A DNA stretch of 43,157 bases from Algiphilus sp. (GTDB lineage Bacteria; Pseudomonadota; Gammaproteobacteria; Nevskiales; Nevskiaceae), in NCBI GenBank assembly GCA_022763315.1, contig JALEHA010000256.1:1-43157 (forward strand). The letters run 5' to 3'. Below, piece by piece: positions 24,965 to 33,401 of this stretch (positions within the stretch are counted from its first letter, which is position 1; every line of letters begins with the position of its first letter). The translations under genes were made by a program, and so were the position numbers. A model generated the notes under the pieces. That model was not told where the DNA came from, did no database searches, and was given only the letters and a program-made list of their open reading frames with translations.

Positions 24965-26344
24965 ATGCCGCGATCTCGGCGATTCGCGAGCCAGCAGTGG
25001 CTCTTTGTGCTTATCGGTCTCTGCCTGTTCGGTAGCGCACAGGCAGAGGGCCTCGACCGGGGCGCCGCCGTCGCCAGCGAAGACAGCCTGCTGCATTACT
25101 ATCAGGCGGCGCTTGATCGGAATGCCAACTACCGCGCCGCGCTGGAGCTGTACCGCGCCGCAGCGGAAGCCGAGCCCCAGGCCCTCGCCCGCCTGCTCCC
25201 CAAGATTGGGCTGGAAGGCGCGTACAACCGCATCCGTCAGGAGATCGACGGCGAGTTCTTCGGCATCGCCGAGATCAACGAGACCGAGTACTTCGACAAG
25301 TACGCCTACGGCGTTTCCCTTCAGCAACCGATCTACCAGCGCGCCGCGCTGCTCGGTCTGGACCGCGCCGAACTCGCCATTGGCCAGGCGCGTCTGCGCC
25401 TGACGGCGGAACGCCACGAGCTGATGCTGCGCACCGCCGAGGCCTATTTCGGCGTGCTCGCGGCCGGCTACGAGCTCAGCTTCACGCGCGCCGAAAAGGA
25501 AGCCATCGCGCGCCAGGTTGAACAGACCCAGGGACGCTTTGATTCCGGCATCGTCGCCGAAACCGACCTGCTTGCCGTGCGGGCCCAGCTCGACAGCGTC
25601 AAGGCCTCGGAAATCGAAGCCGAGAACGCGCTCGACATCGCGCAAACCCGCCTCGAGTTCATCAGCGGACAGCGCCCGGAGCGCATCAAGACACTGAACG
25701 AAGTCGCCCGCCTGCCCGCCCTTGATCCGGACCGGGTCGAGCCCTGGCTCGCCCGCGCGCAGCAGCACAATACCGACGTCCTGGCCGAAACGGTGGGACT
25801 GAACCTGGCCGAGGTCGATACCGACATCGCGCGCGCCCAACGCTGGCCCACGCTGCAACTGACCGGCTCGCACGCCTACTTCGATTCCGACGGCGGCTTC
25901 GAGGGCGCGCGCGACGATACCGACAGCCGCATCGGCATCTCCCTCAGCGTTCCACTGTACGAAGGGGGCATGGTGCGCTCGCGGGTCATCGAAGCGCAGG
26001 CGCGCCAGCGCGCGGCCGCGCATCAGCGCGACAGCGCCGAAACCCAGGCCCGACTGGCGACGCGTACCGCCTTTCTGAACACCCGCGCCGCCCTCGCCCG
26101 CGCCGATGCGCTGGTCAAGGCGGTCGACTCGGCGCAGGCGGCCGAAGCCTCCGCACAGATCGCATTTGAGGTCGGTTCGCGCACGTCGGCGGACTATCTG
26201 GCCGCGGTGCGCGAGCGTTTCCGCGCCCAGCGCGATCTCGCCCGCGCGCGCTACGACTACCTGCTTGGCCTGCTGCGGCTGCGCAAGGCCGCCGGCGTGT
26301 TGCGCATGGCCGACCTCGAAGAAATGAACCGCGTGCTGCAATGA
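24965..26344 (+). CDS. TolC family outer-membrane efflux/secretion protein
   Basis: This 459-residue protein has signal peptide MPRSRRFASQQWLFVLIGLCLFGSAQA followed by two TolC repeats. Repeat 1 runs from LLHYYQAALDRNANYRAALELYRAAAEAEPQALARLLPKIGLEGAYN through long coiled helices, and repeat 2 begins near LAETVGLNLAEVDTDIARAQRWPTLQLTGSHAYF. YGVSLQQPIYQRAA and GISLSVPLYEGGMVRSRV are the paired strand motifs of the channel. TolC trimers form the outer-membrane exit duct of type I secretion and efflux systems. ATG 24965 is chosen because the signal peptide starts there. The HlyD-type gene follows after 106 bases. Confidence 0.92.
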   Translation: MPRSRRFASQQWLFVLIGLCLFGSAQAEGLDRGAAVASEDSLLHYYQAALDRNANYRAALELYRAAAEAEPQALARLLPKIGLEGAYNRIRQEIDGEFFGIAEINETEYFDKYAYGVSLQQPIYQRAALLGLDRAELAIGQARLRLTAERHELMLRTAEAYFGVLAAGYELSFTRAEKEAIARQVEQTQGRFDSGIVAETDLLAVRAQLDSVKASEIEAENALDIAQTRLEFISGQRPERIKTLNEVARLPALDPDRVEPWLARAQQHNTDVLAETVGLNLAEVDTDIARAQRWPTLQLTGSHAYFDSDGGFEGARDDTDSRIGISLSVPLYEGGMVRSRVIEAQARQRAAAHQRDSAETQARLATRTAFLNTRAALARADALVKAVDSAQAAEASAQIAFEVGSRTSADYLAAVRERFRAQRDLARARYDYLLGLLRLRKAAGVLRMADLEEMNRVLQ

Positions 26345-26450
26345 GGCGTCGCGCCACCGGACCGCATCCTTTGCTTCCCTGTCCACCCGCCCTGCAGCCC
26401 AGCCCGCGCCGCGCCATCGGCGCCCGTACTGATTCTGGAGTGAACTCTCG

Positions 26451-28760
26451 GTGACCGCGTCTTCCCATCTTCGATTCATCGGCCGCATCGCCGCGGTTCC
26501 CGCCACCAGCGGCAGCGTCATCGTCGAGGCGGGCGTAGGCGGCCCGCGCTACCGACTGAGCGAGGCGGAGTATCAACTGGCGCAGCTCTTTGACGGCGAG
26601 CGTGACCGTGCCGCGCGCATGGAGGCGGCCGGTGACCGTGAAGGCGATGCCATCATCGACCGCCTTGCCCTTGAACTCTCCGAAGCCGGCTTACTCGAAG
26701 CCGGGCGCGAGGAACCGCTGCCCGTTCCGCCGCAATTGACCGACGATGGAGCGCCGCCCCGCGGCGCGCCGGAGCAGCACCCGCCTTCCTCCACACCGGG
26801 TTCCCTCGCCGCCCCTGGCTTGCCGGGGGACTATGGTTCGGCGGCCAGCCGCGAGCGTGGGGGCACTGCAGGTGGCTTTGCGGTCCCGATCGGCCCGCTG
26901 CGCCACCTCGGCCGTCTGATCAATGTCTTCGTGGCTCAACCTGCGCTGCGCTGGCTGCTGTGGCTGCTGGCCATCGCCGCCGCCGGCGCGTTGTGGCATC
27001 TGCGCGATGACGCCGCGCTGCATATCACGGGCATCCTGTCACCGTACTGGCTGGCGCTGGTCGGTCTCCCCGCGGCTCTCGCCATCAATCTGCTGTCGAC
27101 TTCGGCCCGGGCTGCGGCCATCGAAACCTGGACTCCCGAAGGCGCCACTGTACGGCTGCGCTTTGCGCTCGGCTTCCTCCCGCATCTTCACGTCGACACC
27201 GAAGGCCCCGCCGAACGGGCAGACCTTGGTGCCCGCCTGCGGATTCTCGGATCCAGCCTGCAGAGCGGCGTGCTGCTCTTTGTCGTTGGTGTCGGCGGCT
27301 GGCTGATGCTGCGCAGCACCGGCGAGTTGCTGGCGAGCTATCTGCTCGCCTTCGGTTTGATCGCGGCAGTCGGCACCTTGTTGCGCGCCAATCCGCTGGT
27401 GCCACGCGAGGGGTACCTGCTGCTGGCTCATCGCCTGGGTGTTCCCGACCTGCGCGACCAGGCGTGGATGTCCATCTTCGGTTGGGACCGTCCGTGGGCG
27501 CGGACGGCGCCGCCCCCACGTCGCGCGCTGCGCATCTTCGCCGTGCTGGCCGTGCTCTATGTGGTGACGGTGATCGTGCTCATCCTTGCCTTTCCGGCAC
27601 GCTGGCTGGGCATGGTCTGGGGCGGTGTCGGCGTGGCGGTTGTGCTCGCGGCGCTGCTGCTGGTCTCGGTGGCCCAGATCCGGCGCGTGCGCTCGCAGCG
27701 ACGCGTGCTGGCCGGCACCTGGGGTCACAAGGGCCCTTCCGGCCCGCCCAGCAGGCGCACCATGGGCTGGTTGGCGGTGATCGCGCTGGTCATGGTGCTG
27801 CCCTACCGCTACGACGCCAGTGGCCATCTCACCGTGCTCCCGGCCGAGCGGGCGCAAGTGCACGCCCTGGCCTCCGGCGACATCCGCGAGGTCTTCGTGG
27901 CCGAGGGGGATCAGGTCGAAAGCGGCGACGAGCTGGTGCGGCTGTACGATGCGGCGCAGCGCGCCGAAGTCGCCACGGCCAAGGCGGAGGTCAGCCGCCT
28001 CGAAGCCCAGCTGGCGCTGGAGCAGGCCGGTGCGCGGGCCGAGTCCATCGCCCTGGCGGAGCAGCGTGTGGTGACGTCGCGGGCGCGCCTGAAGGCGGCT
28101 GCCAATGAGGCAGAGCGCGCCGAGGCCGCCTACCGGCGCAAGGGGATCTCGGCACAGGACTACGAACGCGCCATCAACACCGCCCAGGTGCGGCGTGAGG
28201 AGCTGAAGGAGGCTGAACGCCAGCTCGAAGTCACCCAGGGCGGTATCCGTCCGGAGCGGCTCGAAGCCTTGCAGGCGCAGCTCGAAGCGCAGCGGGCGGA
28301 ACTGGATTTTCACGAGCAACGATTGCAGGACACGCGCCTGCGCGCGCCGATCAGCGGCACCGTCATCTCCGATGAGTTGCGCTACGCGCGCGGCCAGTTC
28401 CTCGACGTGGGCGATCGCATCGCCACCATCGAACAACAGGGCCGCATGCTGGCCCGGCTGGAAGTGCCCGAAGCGCAGATCGCCATCGTCGAGCAGGGCG
28501 CGGAAGCGCGCGTGCGTGTCTGGACAGCGCCCACGGAAGTGCTGCCGGCACGTGTGGTGTCGATTGCGCCCAGCGCCGAGGAAGCGCCGTACGGCCGGAT
28601 CGTGCGGGTTCTGCTCGAGGTTGAGGATCCCGGCCATCAACTGCGCTCGGAAATGACCGGACGCGGCAAGGTCAACGGCGTATATGAGCCGGTCATCGTG
28701 GTGTTCACCAAGGCCATCGTCCGCTTCGTGCTGGTGGAAGTCTGGTCCTGGCTGCCGTGA
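26451..28760 (+). CDS. Fusion of degenerate M50/S2P-like membrane domain with HlyD-type adaptor
   Basis: This 769-residue protein starts at GTG 26451 (Shine-Dalgarno GGAGTG). Residues about 30-85 resemble a PqqD-like winged helix (YRLSEAEYQLAQLFDGE); 90-145 are a Pro/Gly-rich linker; 165-450 hold several membrane helices in an M50/S2P-like layout; 465-500 begin a HlyD barrel or lipoyl-type domain (VHALASGDIREVFVAEGDQVESGDELVRLYD); 500-630 form a coiled-coil hairpin; 630-740 are the returning HlyD beta domains (RAPISGTVIS). The M50 part has lost its metal site: LLSTSARAAAIETW stands where HExxH is expected, and NPLVPREGY replaces NPLxxxDGY. HlyD adaptors link inner-membrane transporters to TolC, whose gene lies just upstream. 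Its stop overlaps the next gene as GTGA. Confidence 0.82.
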   Translation: MTASSHLRFIGRIAAVPATSGSVIVEAGVGGPRYRLSEAEYQLAQLFDGERDRAARMEAAGDREGDAIIDRLALELSEAGLLEAGREEPLPVPPQLTDDGAPPRGAPEQHPPSSTPGSLAAPGLPGDYGSAASRERGGTAGGFAVPIGPLRHLGRLINVFVAQPALRWLLWLLAIAAAGALWHLRDDAALHITGILSPYWLALVGLPAALAINLLSTSARAAAIETWTPEGATVRLRFALGFLPHLHVDTEGPAERADLGARLRILGSSLQSGVLLFVVGVGGWLMLRSTGELLASYLLAFGLIAAVGTLLRANPLVPREGYLLLAHRLGVPDLRDQAWMSIFGWDRPWARTAPPPRRALRIFAVLAVLYVVTVIVLILAFPARWLGMVWGGVGVAVVLAALLLVSVAQIRRVRSQRRVLAGTWGHKGPSGPPSRRTMGWLAVIALVMVLPYRYDASGHLTVLPAERAQVHALASGDIREVFVAEGDQVESGDELVRLYDAAQRAEVATAKAEVSRLEAQLALEQAGARAESIALAEQRVVTSRARLKAAANEAERAEAAYRRKGISAQDYERAINTAQVRREELKEAERQLEVTQGGIRPERLEALQAQLEAQRAELDFHEQRLQDTRLRAPISGTVISDELRYARGQFLDVGDRIATIEQQGRMLARLEVPEAQIAIVEQGAEARVRVWTAPTEVLPARVVSIAPSAEEAPYGRIVRVLLEVEDPGHQLRSEMTGRGKVNGVYEPVIVVFTKAIVRFVLVEVWSWLP

Positions 28761-30238
28761 TTCCGGAGGCGACACCGCTACAACAGGGGCACTTCCGCCT
28801 GACGGCGCCGAGCGGCTTCGGCGACGGTCTGAATCACTATGGTCATAGCATGGCCTGGTTCCGCGGCAAGCTGTTCGTGGGCACCACCCGCGGCGCGATG
28901 CAGATGAACAAGACCAATATGCCGCGTCCGGATCTCAAGCCATGGCCGGTGGACTGTCCCAATGACATCTACGAGGTCGACCGCCACGCGGAAATCTGGT
29001 GCTACGACCCGGCGACACGCGGCTGGACCCGTGTCTATCGCGCCCCGGAGGTATCTGGGCGCAATGGCCGCATGGTGCCGCGCTACATCGGCTACCGGGG
29101 CATGGCGGTATTCCAGGGCGCCTCGGATGATCAGGCCTGCCTGTATGTCTCCACCTGGGCGCCCGCCGCCACCGACCCACCCGAGATTCTGCGATCGGAG
29201 GACGGACAGCATTTCGCCCCGGCCGCCCGACCGCCCTTCTCCGATTTCGTGCGCAGCTTTCGAACACTGCAGCCCTATCGCGGGCGCATCCACACCAGTC
29301 CGACGAGTTCACGCAACATCCATGATCCGGAGCAGCGCGCGCAGGACAGCGTCGGCAGCGACGCCACCATCTACGCGACGCACGACATCCTCAGTCAGGA
29401 CTGGCGACCGGCCAACGAAGCCGGCTTTGGCAGTCCGGCCAACCTCACCATTTTCGAGATGGCCGAATTCGCCGGTCGTTTGTACGCAGCCACCGTCAAT
29501 CCGCAGGGATTCGAGTTGTGGCGTACCGAAGACGATGGTGTGGGCGAACCTCCCTATCGCTGGAAACGTGTGCTGCACCATGGCGCCGGCCGCGGTCCTT
29601 ACAACGAAGTTGGCGCCAGCCTGTGCGTCTTCAACGGTGCGCTCTATGTGGGCACCGGCGTACTCAACGGTGGCTTCCACCGCAATCTGCGCATCGGGCC
29701 CGCAGCGGCTGAAGTCCTGCGCGTCTGGCCTGATGATTCCTGGGAGCTACTGGTCGGCCACAGCCGCGTAACCCCGGACGGCATCCGCTACCCCCTGTCC
29801 GGGCTCTCGCCCGGTTTCGACAATCTCTTCCAGGGATACGTCTGGCGGATGTGCGTGCACGACGGTTGGCTCTACGTCGGCACCTTCTGCTGGGCCAACA
29901 TGCTTCCCTACCTGCCGGTCCATGTCTGGCCCGAGGACGTCATGGTCATGATCCGCCGCTGGGGCATGGACCGACTTGCCTATCAGCATGGCGGCAGCGA
30001 GCTCTGGTGCACGCGCGATGGCATTCGCTGGCAGCGCGCCGTGCGCAACGGCTTCGATAACCCCTATAACTGGGGCATACGCAACATGATGTCGACACCC
30101 CACGGCCTGTTCGTTGCCACGGCCAACCCATTTGGCCCCACGGTGGCGCAGCGCCGAGAGGGCGAATGGCGCTATCTGCCCAATCCCCGCGGTGGCACCG
30201 AAGTCTGGCTCGGGAACGCCGTCGCGGGCGCGGCATGA
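28757..30238 (+). CDS. BNR/Asp-box-like beta-propeller protein of unknown function
   Basis: This 493-residue protein starts at GTG 28757, overlapping the HlyD-type gene by four bases. At least six blade-like repeats are visible, each with a strand of the form GxLYVGT (GKLFVGTTRG, ACLYVSTWAP, GRLYAATVNP, GALYVGTGVL, GWLYVGTFCW, GLFVATANPF). Several are followed by Asp-box-like turns: ILRSEDGQHFAPA, ELWRTEDDG and ELWCTRDGIRWQRA. No signal peptide is visible (MIPEATPLQQGHFRL), so it is probably cytoplasmic or membrane-associated unless exported by the adjacent TolC/HlyD system. I cannot assign a reaction; structural homologues include sialidase-type propellers, but sialidase Arg-triad residues could not be identified. 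Confidence 0.75.
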   Translation: MIPEATPLQQGHFRLTAPSGFGDGLNHYGHSMAWFRGKLFVGTTRGAMQMNKTNMPRPDLKPWPVDCPNDIYEVDRHAEIWCYDPATRGWTRVYRAPEVSGRNGRMVPRYIGYRGMAVFQGASDDQACLYVSTWAPAATDPPEILRSEDGQHFAPAARPPFSDFVRSFRTLQPYRGRIHTSPTSSRNIHDPEQRAQDSVGSDATIYATHDILSQDWRPANEAGFGSPANLTIFEMAEFAGRLYAATVNPQGFELWRTEDDGVGEPPYRWKRVLHHGAGRGPYNEVGASLCVFNGALYVGTGVLNGGFHRNLRIGPAAAEVLRVWPDDSWELLVGHSRVTPDGIRYPLSGLSPGFDNLFQGYVWRMCVHDGWLYVGTFCWANMLPYLPVHVWPEDVMVMIRRWGMDRLAYQHGGSELWCTRDGIRWQRAVRNGFDNPYNWGIRNMMSTPHGLFVATANPFGPTVAQRREGEWRYLPNPRGGTEVWLGNAVAGAA

Positions 30239-31113
30239 CGCCGACCCCGCTGCTGCTGTTCGCCCCACCCGGTGGCGACATCGCCTGGGGCGCGGCCAGT
30301 ATCGGCCACTGTGCCGGCATGCTGGCGCTGCCGGAACTGCGCCTGGGCTCGGCGGCTACCGTGGACGAGGTGTTGGCGCTGCACGCGCGTGCCGAGGACC
30401 GCGCCGGTGATGGTCTGCTGCGTACAGTGGCTCAGCTGCGCTTCGGCGCGCAGCAGCCTGACACCATCGACGCCGCCGCCCATTGGCTGCAGCGGCGTGC
30501 GGAATGGACGATCGCCCAGTTGCTCGACTGGCTACTCAGCCATGCCAACGGTCGTCACCTCGTCCTTCATGAGCCCCACGACGCGCTGCGCATTGATGCC
30601 ATCGAGGGTCTGTTGCGCGCCCTGCCGGATGCACTGGTGGTCCAGTTGGTCGAAGCCGTCCCGCAGTTTAGCGCGCACGTCCACCACGAACTGCAGGGCC
30701 GTCTCTTCATACCGCCCGAGGCGCAGCATCACGCCGACCGGTATCCGGTGCTCGCCCCTTCGTTGATGTGGTTTCGCGTGCACGACACGCTGCTACGTGT
30801 GCAACAAAGCAACCCCGATGTGCGCTGGCGTCGGCTGCGAAGCGATTTCCTGCGGGACCGCCCACACCGGGTCCTCCCACCTTTGCTGGCGGAGATTGCA
30901 GCGCGAACGACACCCGGTGATTCGGGTGTCTTGCCCTTCGCCATGCCGGGTCCGCCCAATGCGCCGCTGGGCGACGATGTCCGCTTTCTGCGCACCCCAG
31001 GGCATTGGCCGGAGCCGGAATCCGTTCCGGCCGACCCCGGCCTTGACCATCCCGACCTGCTGGCACTGGCCGAGCGCCTGGGTGTCCCGCTGCCTCAAGG
31101 AGCACTGTCATGA
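30235..31113 (+). CDS. Hypothetical protein, faint sulfotransferase-like layout
   Basis: This 292-residue protein is not confidently recognised. ATG 30235 overlaps the propeller stop as ATGA, and its own stop overlaps the CoA-transferase ATG in the same way. It opens with a hydrophobic strand and Gly-rich turn (LLLFAPPGGDIAWGAASIGHCAGML), followed by Ala/Leu-rich helices. A middle part, HLVLHEPHDALRIDAIEGLLRALPDALVVQLVEAVPQFSAHVH, resembles in layout the substrate and PAPS regions of bacterial sulfotransferases. The canonical 5' phosphosulfate loop (RxGTxx) is absent, so a sulfotransferase activity is not supported. Its coupling to the neighbours implies a role in the same operon. Confidence 0.6.
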   Translation: MTPTPLLLFAPPGGDIAWGAASIGHCAGMLALPELRLGSAATVDEVLALHARAEDRAGDGLLRTVAQLRFGAQQPDTIDAAAHWLQRRAEWTIAQLLDWLLSHANGRHLVLHEPHDALRIDAIEGLLRALPDALVVQLVEAVPQFSAHVHHELQGRLFIPPEAQHHADRYPVLAPSLMWFRVHDTLLRVQQSNPDVRWRRLRSDFLRDRPHRVLPPLLAEIAARTTPGDSGVLPFAMPGPPNAPLGDDVRFLRTPGHWPEPESVPADPGLDHPDLLALAERLGVPLPQGALS

Positions 31114-33383
31114 CCGCACTCACCAGTCTTCGCGTTATTGAGTTGGGAGGCGACGTGGCCAGCGCCTACTGCGCCAAATTGCTGGCGGGATTTGGCGCTG
31201 AGGTACTACGCATCGAGCACCCCAGCAGCCGGCGCAGTGGCCCTCTGGCCCCGGCCGATGGCGACAGCGCCGACTGGCTCGACACCGGCAAGCAGCGCAT
31301 CGAATGCGATGACGACGCACTGCGCGCCTTATGCACCAGTGCCGACCTGATCATCGACGGGCTGGGCGCCGGTGGTCTCGAGGCGCTCGGCGTCGATACC
31401 GCCCTGGAGCAGCAGGCGGCCGCCGGTCGCATCCTGCTACGCATTGCTCCCTTCGGTCTGCATGGCCCCCTGGCGACGGCCCCGGCGTCGGATATCACGC
31501 TGTACGCTGCGTCCGGCCTCATGCAGTCCACCGGCCGAGGCGACCGGGAACCCCTCAATGCCGGTTTCCCGCTCGTACAGCTTGGCGCCGGTCTGCGCGC
31601 CTGTTGTGCGGTCTTGATCGCACTGCATCGGCGCGCCGGCGACGGGAAGGGAGATGTCATCGAAGTGTCGATGCAGGAAACGGCATTGGACACCTACGAG
31701 ATTGCGCTGATCCAATATCTCCGCAGCGGCAAGGTAGCGCGGCGAAACGGCGACGAACACGACCTGGTGCCCTGGCGCACCTTCCGCTGCCGCGATGGCT
31801 GGGCGACGGTGGTCGGTGGTCCCATGCGCAACTGGCAAAAGGCCTGCACGCTGTTCGAGGATGCGGAACTCGCGTCGTCGCGGCTGGCCCACATGGGCGA
31901 TCGCATCGCCCACCGCGACGAGGTCTATACGCGCATGCAGCCCTGGCTGTCGCGCACCGACAAGAGAGCGGTCTTCCACCTGGGCCAGCAAGCGGGTCTG
32001 GCATGGACGTATCTGGCTTCACTGGAAGAGGCCGCCAGTGACCCTCAGTTCGAGGCACGGGCCTTTTTCGCCGAAGCGGCTTCCGACGACGCACATGACA
32101 GAGGCCGCATGCCCGGCGCGCCGTTCCGCCCGGCGCGCAGCCCGTGGCGGCAGCTTGCTGCGCCGCGCCATTCCCGTCCCGGTGCCGAGGTGGCGGGCGC
32201 AGCATCCACCCGCTGGCGCGGCAATGCCGCGACCAACGAGCAACCGCTGGCAGGCATCACCGTGCTGGATTTCACCCACGACTGGGCCGGCCCGCACGCC
32301 GCGCGACTGCTTGCGGATTACGGCGCCCAGGTCATCAAGATTGAATATCCAGCACGACTGGATGGCATGCGCGGGGGCTACAAAGCGCGCATCAACCAGT
32401 ACCCCCGGGTGCATCAGCTGCACCGCAACAAGCAATCCATCACCCTCGACTTGCGTATCCCCGAGCACCGCGCAGCCTGTCACCGCCTGGTCGCACAGGC
32501 CGACATTCTGCTGGACAACTCCCGCCCCGGCGTCATGGCGCGGAAAGGACTTGCACCAGAGACGCTTCGCCAGCTGAATCCCCGACTGATCGCGGTGTCT
32601 CTGTCGGCCTTCGGGGCAACAGGACCCTATGCCGCCTATGCGGGCTATGGCGGTAGCATCGAATCGATCAGCGGCCTGCAGGAGCTCACGGCCTACGTCG
32701 ACGATGACAAGCGCTTTCGTGTGCGCGAACTGGACGTACTCAATGGCGTCTTTGGCACGCTCGCCGCCCTGCTGGCGCTGGTTCAGCGCGACGACGACGG
32801 AGAGGGACAATGGGTCGACGTTGCTGAAACCGAAACCACAGCCTGGCTGATCGGCGAGCACTTCCTGCGCTACTTCCGTCACGGCAGCCAGCCGCAGCCC
32901 CAGGGCAATGGCGATGCCCGCTTCGCGTTACAGGACTGCTTTGCCTGCGCGGGGGAAGACCAATGGCTGACCCTGACTGCTGCCGATGAGGCACAGGTCC
33001 GCCAGCTGCGTGCCCTAGTGGGCGGACACGACCGCTTGCACGAAGATGTGGCGCGCTGGTGCGCCAGCCGCGACGCGCAACAGGCTGAGCAACAACTGCA
33101 TGCCGTCGGCATCGCCGCCGCCCACGTGCGTAGCGCCGCCGCATTAGCGAACGACGCGCACCTGCAAGAACGTACCTGGTGGCTGGATCTGGAAGGTGAG
33201 CGCTTCCCTGGGCTGCCATTCCGTTTGGGCCGTGGGGGTGGCGTGCTGCACCGGCGCGGCCCGGATCTAGGCGCCGACAACGCCGCCGTGCTCCCCGCAG
33301 TCGGTCTGCCGCCGGAACAATGGCCTGATCTGTCACCGCAGGCCCTTGGTACCGCCTATGACAATGAAACGGAGCCGAGCTGA
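31110..33383 (+). CDS. Tandem-domain family III CoA-transferase (CaiB/BaiF type)
   Basis: This 757-residue protein is about twice the usual 400 and contains two CaiB/BaiF domains. The C-terminal copy (from about 378) is canonical: GITVLDFTHDWAGPHAARLLADYGAQVIKIE, NKQSITLDLRIPEHR, ADILLDNSRPGVMARKGL, SLSAFGATGPYAAY and VDVAET with the presumed catalytic Asp570. The N-terminal copy (1 to about 345) has the same order of elements but is diverged, and carries Glu185 (VIEVSM) where the catalytic Asp is normally found. Family III enzymes move CoA between carboxylic acids through a covalent aspartyl intermediate; some members are racemases. It is the last gene of the rightward operon and ends 18 bp before the convergent acetyltransferase. 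Confidence 0.9.
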   Translation: MTALTSLRVIELGGDVASAYCAKLLAGFGAEVLRIEHPSSRRSGPLAPADGDSADWLDTGKQRIECDDDALRALCTSADLIIDGLGAGGLEALGVDTALEQQAAAGRILLRIAPFGLHGPLATAPASDITLYAASGLMQSTGRGDREPLNAGFPLVQLGAGLRACCAVLIALHRRAGDGKGDVIEVSMQETALDTYEIALIQYLRSGKVARRNGDEHDLVPWRTFRCRDGWATVVGGPMRNWQKACTLFEDAELASSRLAHMGDRIAHRDEVYTRMQPWLSRTDKRAVFHLGQQAGLAWTYLASLEEAASDPQFEARAFFAEAASDDAHDRGRMPGAPFRPARSPWRQLAAPRHSRPGAEVAGAASTRWRGNAATNEQPLAGITVLDFTHDWAGPHAARLLADYGAQVIKIEYPARLDGMRGGYKARINQYPRVHQLHRNKQSITLDLRIPEHRAACHRLVAQADILLDNSRPGVMARKGLAPETLRQLNPRLIAVSLSAFGATGPYAAYAGYGGSIESISGLQELTAYVDDDKRFRVRELDVLNGVFGTLAALLALVQRDDDGEGQWVDVAETETTAWLIGEHFLRYFRHGSQPQPQGNGDARFALQDCFACAGEDQWLTLTAADEAQVRQLRALVGGHDRLHEDVARWCASRDAQQAEQQLHAVGIAAAHVRSAAALANDAHLQERTWWLDLEGERFPGLPFRLGRGGGVLHRRGPDLGADNAAVLPAVGLPPEQWPDLSPQALGTAYDNETEPS

Positions 33384-33397
33384 GCGGGTCGATCCGC
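33384..33397. other. Small inverted repeat in the 18-bp gap between convergent operons
   Basis: GCGGGTCGATCCGC is a near-palindrome (GCGG/CCGC with a G-T and a T-A pair inside) that fills most of the gap between two convergent stop codons. It could act as a short bidirectional terminator, but the loop is tiny and no U tract follows in either direction. Confidence 0.2.
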
Positions 33398-33401
33398 GCC
33401 G

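Noticed and set aside
24959..26521. A 520-codon minus-strand frame opposite the TolC gene
   Set aside because: The plus strand encodes a signal peptide and both TolC repeats; the antisense frame has no family features.
27084..27145. An active M50 metalloprotease in the HlyD fusion
   Set aside because: No HExxH is present at the expected helix, and the second metal motif lacks its Asp; the protease label would be misleading.
27039..28775. A 578-codon open frame on the minus strand opposite the HlyD-type gene
   Set aside because: It is His/Gln/Arg-rich without domains and is the shadow of the HlyD coding frame; the plus-strand frame has membrane helices and HlyD motifs.
30235..31113. Calling this protein a sulfotransferase
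   Set aside because: Only a loose resemblance in the central segment; the essential phosphosulfate-binding loop is missing.
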